NCBI GenBank assembly: GCA_003354055.1
Contig: PIVQ01000426.1
Coordinates: forward strand, 1 to 6,476
DNA: 6,476 nucleotides
Direction of reading: 5' to 3'
Source: Desulfobacteraceae bacterium
GTDB taxonomy: Bacteria; Desulfobacterota; Desulfobacteria; Desulfobacterales; Desulfobacteraceae
Shown: piece after piece, positions 1-5,727 of the stretch
Layout: the number at the start of each line of letters is the position of its first letter
Position numbering within the stretch: the first letter of the stretch is position 1
The notes under the pieces: model-generated
Seen by the model: the letters and a program-made list of their open reading frames with translations, nothing else
The model's database searches: none
What the model was told of the DNA's origin: nothing
Made by a program: the position numbers and the translations under genes

Positions 1-1604
1 CCTTGCGCACCAAGGGAATGTCCGTATCTGACAGGGATTATTTTAACCACGCAAAAAACGGGAGCTTAAGTATCGGTACACCGGTTTTATCCAAGGCCAG
101 CGGCATGCCCATTGTTGTGGTAGCGATTCCCCTTAAATCGGATACAGGACAATTTGCAGGGATATTTGGATCAGTGATCAAGCTTGACGGACTGAGTGAA
201 AAAATCACCCAGATTAAAATCGGAGAAACCGGGTATCCCTTTATGATCAATAAAAACGCTATTATTATTGCCCATCCGAAAAAAGAATTCATTTTAAAGC
301 TGGATATAAGCAAGCTTGACGGCATGACCGGCATCACCAACCAGATGCTGGACCGAAAATCCGGAATGGCAGAGTATCGCTTCAAGGGTGTGGATAAGCT
401 CGCCGGTTTTGCCCCTGTGGCATCTACGGGATGGGCCATCGCAGTGACCCAGAACAAGGCAGAGTTCCTGGCACCGGTATCGGTTATCCGGAACATAGTA
501 CTTGGAGTCGGGGCCGTCTTCCTGGTCATCACCGTATTGGGCATCCTCTGGTTTGTCCGCGGGATCATGGCCCAGCTGGGCGGGGATCCTTCCGAGATTG
601 CCGATATTGCCGATCGCATTGCCAAAGGGGACCTTAGCATCAGTTTCAACGGAGACGGCAGAGCCATTACAGGAGTATACGGCAATATGAAAGATATGAC
701 CGAAAACCTGTCCGGTATGCTTACGAAAATTTCCGGCGGGATTCAGACCCTGTCCTCATCCTCCACCCAATTATCTGCGGTTTCCCAGCAAATGTCTACC
801 AATGCGGAACAGACATCTGAAAAATCCAACAATGTCGCCACAGCAGCAGAAGAGATGGCAACCAATATGAACAGTGTGGCTGCAGCAACCGAACAGACCA
901 CGGCCAATATCCAGATGATTGTCGCAGCGTCCGAAGAGATGTCCGCCACAATCAATGAAATTGCCGGAAACACAGCCAAAGGCAGCCAAACCACATCCGA
1001 GGCGGTTCAAAAAGCAGTAGAGGTCTCTGAAAAGGTCAACGCTCTGGGGCATGCCGCATCCGAGATTTCCAAGGTCACAGATACCATTTCCGATATTTCC
1101 GAACAGACCAACCTGCTTGCTCTGAATGCCACCATTGAGGCGGCACGGGCCGGTGAGTCAGGCAAAGGGTTTGCCGTGGTTGCAGGAGAAATCAAGGAAC
1201 TTGCCAAGCAGACCGCCAGCGCAACGGATGAGATCGGCTCAAGAATCGGGGATGTTCAGAAAACCACCCAGGAATCCGTTGAAGCTATTGAATCCATTGT
1301 TCAGGTCATCAATGAAATCAACACCATTGTCACCTCTGTTGCCACCGCCATTGAAGAGCAGTCCGCCACGACCCAGGAAATCTCCAGCAATGTCAGCCAG
1401 GCAGCCGACGGGGTCCAGGAAGTAAATGTCAATGTCAACCAGACCTCCACAGTGGCCGTAGACGTAACCCGCGACATTCACCAGGTCAGTAAGGCCTCGG
1501 ATGAGATGAATACGGGAAGTATTGAGGTCAATTCAAGTGCCACGGAACTTTCCGCCCTTGCTGAGAATCTCAACGGCATGGTCAGCAGTTTCAGGCTGAA
1601 CTAA
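1..1604 (+). CDS. Methyl-accepting chemotaxis protein, 5'-truncated by window edge
   Basis: Transmembrane chemoreceptor that passes ligand state to a CheA/CheW complex. The visible 533 residues (frame from base 3) begin inside a periplasmic Cache-type ligand domain (SDRDYF near residues 9-14, typical of dCache_1) that runs to about residue 155. Next come a membrane helix (about 162-185), a HAMP domain (about 187-240, with LGGDP and IAKGDLS) and a long cytoplasmic helical hairpin. Its tip, around 362-405, contains the near-invariant [20 protein letters not shown] and [15 protein letters not shown]. The TTG at base 3 is not a credible start: it lies within the sensor domain, and the first membrane helix and much of the Cache domain are missing, so the gene continues upstream. 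The protein ends in FRLN, with no CheR-tethering NWETF-like pentapeptide. It is followed by a CheA-like gene and cheW on the same strand, so it probably feeds that complex. The ligand cannot be told from the sequence. The family assignment is very secure. Confidence 0.97.
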   Translation, partial: LRTKGMSVSDRDYFNHAKNGSLSIGTPVLSKASGMPIVVVAIPLKSDTGQFAGIFGSVIKLDGLSEKITQIKIGETGYPFMINKNAIIIAHPKKEFILKLDISKLDGMTGITNQMLDRKSGMAEYRFKGVDKLAGFAPVASTGWAIAVTQNKAEFLAPVSVIRNIVLGVGAVFLVITVLGILWFVRGIMAQLGGDPSEIADIADRIAKGDLSISFNGDGRAITGVYGNMKDMTENLSGMLTKISGGIQTLSSSSTQLSAVSQQMSTNAEQTSEKSNNVATAAEEMATNMNSVAAATEQTTANIQMIVAASEEMSATINEIAGNTAKGSQTTSEAVQKAVEVSEKVNALGHAASEISKVTDTISDISEQTNLLALNATIEAARAGESGKGFAVVAGEIKELAKQTASATDEIGSRIGDVQKTTQESVEAIESIVQVINEINTIVTSVATAIEEQSATTQEISSNVSQAADGVQEVNVNVNQTSTVAVDVTRDIHQVSKASDEMNTGSIEVNSSATELSALAENLNGMVSSFRLN

Positions 1605-1613
1605 GGAAAAAAG

Positions 1614-1642
1614 GTGCCGGTGATGTCCATCATCACCGGCAC
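1614..1642 (+). other. Intercistronic perfect stem-loop between MCP and CheA-like genes
   Basis: GTGCCGGTGATG (1614-1625) pairs perfectly over 12 bp with CATCACCGGCAC (1631-1642) around a 5-base loop. It starts ten bases after the MCP stop codon and ends before the ribosome binding site of the next gene. No T-run follows (ACCCTTAC), so it is not a standard intrinsic terminator. It is GC-rich enough to act as a 3'-end stabiliser, an RNA processing boundary or a partial attenuator that sets MCP against CheA-like expression. The structure is seen directly; the role is inferred. Confidence 0.7.
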
Positions 1643-1653
1643 ACCCTTACAAA

Positions 1654-1661
1654 AGAGGTGG
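1654..1661 (+). promoter_or_regulatory. Ribosome binding site of CheA-like gene
   Basis: AGAGGTGG with the GAGG core at 1655-1658 lies seven bases before the ATG at 1666. The upstream frame closes at a TGA at 1621-1623. The start is therefore well fixed, and no N-terminal P1 domain can be hidden upstream in frame. Confidence 0.75.
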
Positions 1662-1665
1662 CACT

Positions 1666-3447
1666 ATGACAAAGAACAGAACCGAAGATAATACAACCAC
1701 AGACACGGCCATAAGGGTGAACCTAAATCTTTTAGATACCCTGATGAACCTTGCCGGCGAACTTGTACTCAGCAGGAACCAACTGCTCCAGAGTATCAAT
1801 ACCTCCAATATAAAAAATGCAGCCTCATCCAGCCAACGGATCGACCTGATCACCTCCGAACTCCAGGAGGCCATCATGAAGACCCGGATGCAGCCCATTG
1901 ATACAATTTTCAAGAAATTCAGAGATCTTATCCTGAACTGGTCAAGGGGACAGGAAAAGTCCATTGACGTTAAAATTCAGGGTAAAGAAGTTGAACTGGA
2001 TAAAACCATACTTGAATCCATACATGCCCCCATGCAAGGGCTGATTCGCCACCTGATCAACCAGGCCCCGGGCAAAATCAGGCAGCCGGGCAGCGATGAT
2101 ATTGATACCCTGACCTTAAAAGGCGAGCATGATTCAGGTCAGGTTAACATCATCATTTCAGATAATAGTGAAGGACTTGGGGCGGATCTTACCGCCCAAT
2201 GGGCTGTATCCGAGGGATTGATTGCCAAAGAACAGGCAGACGGCCTTACAGATCAGCAAAAGCTGGAACTGATATTCCGGCAAGATTGCCCAAATACTTC
2301 CGGCAATGCCAGCCCACTCTCCATTGGAGACCGAATCGAATCCCTGGGTGGTATCGTTGAAATTAATGCAGCAAAGGAAACGGGGACGACAATCCAGATA
2401 AAGCTGCCCCTGACCCTTGCCATCATTCCCAGCCAGATCACCTCTGTGGGCAATGAACGCTATGCCCTGCCCCAGGTCAATCTGGATGAACTGATCAGAA
2501 TCCCGGACGCCCAAATCAAGGAAAAAATAGAAAAGGTCGGAGATGTGCCGGTTGTCCGTTTGCGGGGGGCGCTTCTTCCCCTGTTGGATCTTGCCTCCCT
2601 TCTGGGAATTGAAAAACACTATATTGACAAAACAGGTGATGCCAGGTCGGACAGACGAAAAACCATTGCAGACCGCAGATCCAGGCAGTTGCTTTCCCAA
2701 GAAGACGACCGTCCCGAGGATTCCCCTGATATCCGGCTGGCAAGACAGACAAAAGATCGGAGGCAGAACTCTGCCATCAACATTGCCGTGGTATCTGCAG
2801 GCACCTATAAATACGGTCTTATCGTGGATCAGTTCCATGATTCCGAAGAGATTGTTGTCAAACCCCTGGGCAGGCACCTGAATCAGGACAAGGCCTATAC
2901 CGGCGCCACTATTATGGGAGACGGCAAGGTTGCCCTGATTCTGGATATTTCAAACCTGGCCCAGATGGCAGAGTTATCCACGTTCTCAGAGACACGCCAA
3001 ATGGAAAAAGAAATCGCAACCTCAAACCTGGCTCACAAAGATAAAACAGCATTGATCTTCTTCAAAAATGCGGAGAACGAACACTTTTGCGCCCCCTTGA
3101 GCCGCGTGAACCGTATTGAACGAATCCTAAGATCAAGCATCGAAAAAATCGGCGACAAAAAAGTTGTCCAATACCGTGGTGGTGCACTTCCACTCTACGA
3201 ATTATCGGATGTGGCTGATGTGGGTCCCCTTCCCCTCAAAGAGGCTCAGGAGGTCATTGTTTTTAAAACCGGTAACAGGGAAGTGGGACTGATGGTCACC
3301 CCGCCGGTGGATACCCTGGAGGTAGAGATGGACCTTGATGAAAGCACATTCAAAGGTCCTGCGATCAGCGGCTCGATGATTATTAAAGGGAATACCACCC
3401 TTTTGGTGGATGTGGATGAAATGGTCGAAATTGTAAAACCTGCATAA
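1666..3447 (+). CDS. CheA-like protein: no P1/P2, degenerate ATPase domain, two CheW-like P5 domains
   Basis: Cytoplasmic CheA paralogue of 593 residues that is probably not an active kinase. Residues 15-75 form the P3 dimerization hairpin (VNLNLLDTLMNLAGELVLSRNQ, in parts; MKTRMQPI at 71-78). Residues 85-252 form a P4 HATPase-like domain ending in the canonical IKLPLTLAII. Within P4 the key boxes are broken: the usual HLxRN N-box reads GLIRH (125-129), DDGxG reads DNSEG (166-170), and the GRGVGMD box is absent before the retained ESLGG (225-229). Residues 253-435 are a first P5/CheW-like domain (VRLRGALLPLLDLA; GLIVDQF; GDGKVALILD), interrupted by a charged insert at about 320-369. Residues 458-590 are a second CheW-like domain (QYRGGALPLYEL, SGSMIIKG). 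There is no histidine phosphotransfer domain, so the phospho-accepting His of CheA is missing. It lies between an MCP and cheW in an apparent operon. Likely role: structural or competitive member of a receptor array, inferred. Alternative: half of a split CheA, less likely given the damaged P4. Confidence 0.9.
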   Translation: MTKNRTEDNTTTDTAIRVNLNLLDTLMNLAGELVLSRNQLLQSINTSNIKNAASSSQRIDLITSELQEAIMKTRMQPIDTIFKKFRDLILNWSRGQEKSIDVKIQGKEVELDKTILESIHAPMQGLIRHLINQAPGKIRQPGSDDIDTLTLKGEHDSGQVNIIISDNSEGLGADLTAQWAVSEGLIAKEQADGLTDQQKLELIFRQDCPNTSGNASPLSIGDRIESLGGIVEINAAKETGTTIQIKLPLTLAIIPSQITSVGNERYALPQVNLDELIRIPDAQIKEKIEKVGDVPVVRLRGALLPLLDLASLLGIEKHYIDKTGDARSDRRKTIADRRSRQLLSQEDDRPEDSPDIRLARQTKDRRQNSAINIAVVSAGTYKYGLIVDQFHDSEEIVVKPLGRHLNQDKAYTGATIMGDGKVALILDISNLAQMAELSTFSETRQMEKEIATSNLAHKDKTALIFFKNAENEHFCAPLSRVNRIERILRSSIEKIGDKKVVQYRGGALPLYELSDVADVGPLPLKEAQEVIVFKTGNREVGLMVTPPVDTLEVEMDLDESTFKGPAISGSMIIKGNTTLLVDVDEMVEIVKPA

Positions 3448-3450
3448 ACT

Positions 3451-3454
3451 GGAG
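3451..3454 (+). promoter_or_regulatory. Ribosome binding site of cheW
   Basis: GGAG lies four bases after the CheA-like stop codon. It precedes two adjacent ATG codons (3460 and 3463) by five and eight bases, so either could be used; the difference is one residue. The tight spacing supports translation from the same mRNA. Confidence 0.65.
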
Positions 3455-3459
3455 ATAGA

Positions 3460-3909
3460 ATGATGACAACCAATACAAAGGAAGACGCTTCCTTAAACAT
3501 TGCAACCTTTAGTGTGGGAAACACCTTTTTCGGGATTAATATCCTTGATATACAAGAAATCAACAAAAGCATGAACATCACAAGAATCCCGAGATCAGAC
3601 GATTTTATCCAGGGAATTCTGAACCTGAGGGGCAAAATTGTAACCATTATCAACCTGGGGAAAAAACTCGGGTTGCCCCTTGCAGGAAAAAATGCGGCCA
3701 CAAAAAATATCATTGTTGCCTCAGAGGGCGAGCACATCGGTTTTATGGTGGATGAGATCAGAGAAGTTATTCAGACAAAAGCCTCCGATATCGGGACGGT
3801 CCCGCCCAACATGGGCGGGATAAAAGAAAAATACTTCAAAGGGGTCCTGGAAACAAAAAATAAGCTGATCGGCATTCTGGATATCGACGAGATCCTGGCC
3901 GTACAATAA
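3460..3909 (+). CDS. cheW: CheW chemotaxis coupling protein
   Basis: Adaptor that links chemoreceptor tips to the P5 domain of CheA in the cytoplasmic signalling array. The 149-residue length is normal for a single-domain CheW. The CheW fold is visible throughout: an opening strand FSVGNTFFGINILDIQEI (17-34), the diagnostic GILNLRGKIVTIINL (52-66, with the receptor/CheA-contact NLRG at 55-58), then GFMVDEIREVI (94-104) and a closing GVLETKNKLIGILDIDEIL (128-146). The gene begins 12 bases after the CheA-like stop and is the last gene of the cluster before a hairpin with a T-rich tail, so it is most likely cotranscribed with the two genes before it. With the two P5 domains of its neighbour, the operon encodes three CheW-fold modules. 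No CheY, CheB or CheR is present in the window. The family call is secure; which kinase it serves is unknown. Confidence 0.96.
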   Translation: MMTTNTKEDASLNIATFSVGNTFFGINILDIQEINKSMNITRIPRSDDFIQGILNLRGKIVTIINLGKKLGLPLAGKNAATKNIIVASEGEHIGFMVDEIREVIQTKASDIGTVPPNMGGIKEKYFKGVLETKNKLIGILDIDEILAVQ

Positions 3910-3924
3910 CGGTTCAGGCACGAC

Positions 3925-3974
3925 ACAGATAAATGGGGAAGCTAGCAACTTCCCTACTCTGTTTTATTTATTTT
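3925..3974 (+). terminator. Rho-independent terminator after cheW
   Basis: TGGGGAAG (3934-3941) pairs with CTTCCCTA (3949-3956) around a 7-base loop, with one G-U pair. An outer ACAGA/TCTGT arm (3925-3929 with 3958-3962) extends the stem past a small internal bulge. The T-rich tract TTTTATTTATTTT follows at once. It begins 15 bases after the cheW stop. Read in the other direction the same hairpin is followed only by TTTAT, so termination of the convergent gene is possible but weak. Confidence 0.75.
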
Positions 3975-4003
3975 CAGCTTTTTGTAATTTTGCAATAAAC
4001 GTT

Positions 4004-4013
4004 GCACCGGTGC
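4004..4013. repeat. 10-bp perfect palindrome in the convergent intergenic region
   Basis: GCACCGGTGC is its own reverse complement, flanked by TTG on the left and CAA one base further on the right. It lies between the che terminator and the 3' end of the minus-strand sensor gene. As an RNA hairpin it would have a very short stem, so it is a poor terminator; a protein-binding site or chance are both possible. The rest of the 162-base gap (3910-4071) holds no gene that I can see. Confidence 0.35.
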
Positions 4014-4071
4014 CAATTTCGAAAATTAACGAAAACCAAATAGTCTCTTGAAGCTGCTTTTTTGGGGAGAA

Positions 4072-5559
4072 TCATTTTTTATCCTTCTTCATTTTGGTAT
4101 ACCATTTTTCATTCCCATAGAGCTTGTCAGAACATTCAGGGCAAATACCATGGCTGAATTTTACCTCGGAATATTTCTGGATGTATTCTTCTAATTGATT
4201 CCAGTATCCTTTGTCATCCCTGATTTTTTTACACTCCGCACAAATCGGAACTAATCCACTTAGAATATTGACTTTTTCAAGTGCAGCCGTAAGTTCCGCA
4301 ATCAGTTTTTCACGCTCCTTCTCTGCCAACTTGCGTTGAGTGATATCTCTTGCAACATGGACAGTTCCTATTGTCGTTCCCTTTTTATCAAAAATTGGTG
4401 AACAGGTGACAAGGAGTTTTTTTTCTAAGTGTGGCTCATCGATTTCCTGGATAATCACTTCCTGCTTTTCAAGAGCCTTTAAATGAGGACAGTTTGACCA
4501 AGGCTTTAGAGTATGATGTATCTGTTCATAGCAATGTTTGCCTATCAGTTCTTTTGGGGTTTTTCCAAGAGCTTCGGCAAGAGACTTATTTACTTTTACA
4601 AACTTTAAATCATTATCATGAACCGACACAAAATCATTCATAAGATCGAATGTCTCTCGCCACTGCTGGATAGAATATCCTAATTTTTCCTGAACCTTTG
4701 AACGCTCGGCAATTTCATCCTGTAATTGTTCATTGGCTTTCTCATATTCTACGGTTCGCTCGACAATCTTGATTTCCAGATTTTTATTCGCCTCGGCAAG
4801 ACCCATTTGCGCCTGTCTGCGTTGACGTATTGCAGTGTCGACCTTTGCCCCAAAAAAAGTAATCATAAGAATCCCTATGGCCCATAAAAGAAAATGGCCG
4901 CCCAAAAGAGCGAGGCTGCCGTGCTCATCCATTTTATTCCATGGGGGTACAGGAACAATAACACTTATCCCCCCGCGTACCATTCCCTCGGAATAACCTT
5001 GCTGTTCATGACACTTAAGGCAGGTTTTTTCTGTGAGCAAAGGTCGCATGAGCCTCAAATAATCTTCACCTTCACGCTCAATTATGGCCCAGACTTCTGT
5101 CTCACCGTTCTCGAAACGCCTTAATGCATGGGCCTCCCAGTCATCCGGCTTGTTTTCCGGACGGATCGGTTTCAGAGAGGTTATATGCCCTGCAGAACTT
5201 CCGGTAATGAGAGCCATTTCATGCAGTTGCCGTGTCATATAGGCAGGATTGACCATGGTCAAATTCCTCCCGGAGGGTGTAATAATATCTCTTTCCAAAA
5301 TATAGGAAAGATAGGGATTGGGCTGAGTCTTATCGGTTACAACTACATATACGCCGCCATGGGATGCATTCCAGCGGCGCGCAAGAAGATCCTTTTGGAA
5401 TGACTCCCTTGCGTGAACTAAAGCAAATCCCTTAGCAGTATGACTATTTTCAATAATATTCCATATTAAGTTCGATAAAAGCACAATTGTCCAAAATGCG
5501 ATGAGCCACAAGAACCACAAGTTTATCGCTTTGGGAATGAATTTAGACAATTGCCTCAT
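4072..5559 (-). CDS. Membrane sensor: DUF3365 haem c domain, coiled coil, PAS, C-terminal four-Cys zinc-ribbon-like tail
   Basis: Inner-membrane sensor protein without a recognisable enzymatic output. Residue numbers count from the longer start at 5571 (499 residues). A first membrane helix lies at about 17-39. The periplasmic DUF3365/Tll0287-like domain (about 45-210) has the family signatures DLLARRWNASHGGVYV, TPSGRNLTMVNPAYMTRQ and RLMRPLLTEKTCLKCH. The last gives a CxxCH c-type haem site at 184-188, which places the domain in the periplasm. A second helix (about 219-240) leads to a coiled coil (about 245-305), a PAS domain (about 305-412, ending TVHVARDITQRK) and a short coiled coil. The tail has paired cysteines CAEC (444-447) and CPEC (477-480), with KKIRDDKGYWNQLEEYI after the first pair. 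There is no HisKA, HATPase, GGDEF, EAL or MCP domain. Likely role: redox or small-ligand sensing through haem, signalling to a partner; inferred. The start at 5559 is preferred because GGAG lies six bases before it; the ATG at 5571 has no good ribosome site. Confidence 0.88.
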   Translation of the reverse strand: MRQLSKFIPKAINLWFLWLIAFWTIVLLSNLIWNIIENSHTAKGFALVHARESFQKDLLARRWNASHGGVYVVVTDKTQPNPYLSYILERDIITPSGRNLTMVNPAYMTRQLHEMALITGSSAGHITSLKPIRPENKPDDWEAHALRRFENGETEVWAIIEREGEDYLRLMRPLLTEKTCLKCHEQQGYSEGMVRGGISVIVPVPPWNKMDEHGSLALLGGHFLLWAIGILMITFFGAKVDTAIRQRRQAQMGLAEANKNLEIKIVERTVEYEKANEQLQDEIAERSKVQEKLGYSIQQWRETFDLMNDFVSVHDNDLKFVKVNKSLAEALGKTPKELIGKHCYEQIHHTLKPWSNCPHLKALEKQEVIIQEIDEPHLEKKLLVTCSPIFDKKGTTIGTVHVARDITQRKLAEKEREKLIAELTAALEKVNILSGLVPICAECKKIRDDKGYWNQLEEYIQKYSEVKFSHGICPECSDKLYGNEKWYTKMKKDKK

Positions 5560-5565
5560 TTTAAG

Positions 5566-5569
5566 CTCC
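5566..5569 (-). promoter_or_regulatory. Ribosome binding site deciding the sensor start
   Basis: On the minus strand, the sequence ATGGAGCTTAAAATGAGG holds two in-frame ATGs. GGAG overlaps the first ATG (5571) and sits six bases before the second (5559). The bases before the first ATG (GCAAATTTGTT) have no Shine-Dalgarno match. This supports a start at 5559, four residues shorter. Confidence 0.6.
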
Positions 5570-5654
5570 ATAACAAATTTGCTGGCCAGATTATTGATGC
5601 GTCAGCATAAAAAAGCAGGGGTATCTGATGGTTCGAAAATGGAGTTAGTTCGGC

Positions 5655-5666
5655 TTCAAGCTTGAA
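5655..5666. repeat. 12-bp palindrome upstream of the sensor gene
   Basis: TTCAAGCTTGAA is a perfect palindrome, with outer GGC (5652-5654) and GCC (5669-5671) arms that also match after a 2-base offset. It sits about 95 bases upstream of the sensor start in the 168-base gap 5560-5727, where an operator could lie. I see no convincing -35/-10 or -24/-12 promoter pair in this gap and no clear terminator for the gene upstream. Confidence 0.4.
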
Positions 5667-5727
5667 TAGCCATTGAGTGTAATTTAATCATGTTGTAGAT
5701 AAAAATACAAGGATTGGCATCTGATAC

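Noticed and set aside
3..5. TTG as the true start of the MCP
   Set aside because: It lies inside the Cache ligand domain; the N-terminal membrane helix is missing and no ribosome binding site is visible, so the gene is cut by the window edge.
38..685. 215-residue minus-strand reading frame opposite the MCP
   Set aside because: It is antisense to a conserved receptor domain, with low-complexity composition typical of a shadow frame.
2158..2877. 239-residue minus-strand reading frame inside the CheA-like gene
   Set aside because: It is antisense to a well-supported CheA-like coding region, has no recognisable domain, and reads as a shadow frame.
3246..3737. 163-residue minus-strand frame across the CheA-like/cheW junction
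   Set aside because: It overlaps two conserved genes and has no family signature.
4040..4070. Terminator for the minus-strand sensor gene
   Set aside because: No stable stem followed by a T-run could be formed on the minus strand just after the stop codon.
5670..5710. Sigma-70 promoter for the sensor gene (TTGTAT, 17 bases, TTAAAT on the minus strand)
   Set aside because: Only three of six bases match at -35 and four of six at -10 in an AT-rich stretch, so it is not distinguishable from chance.
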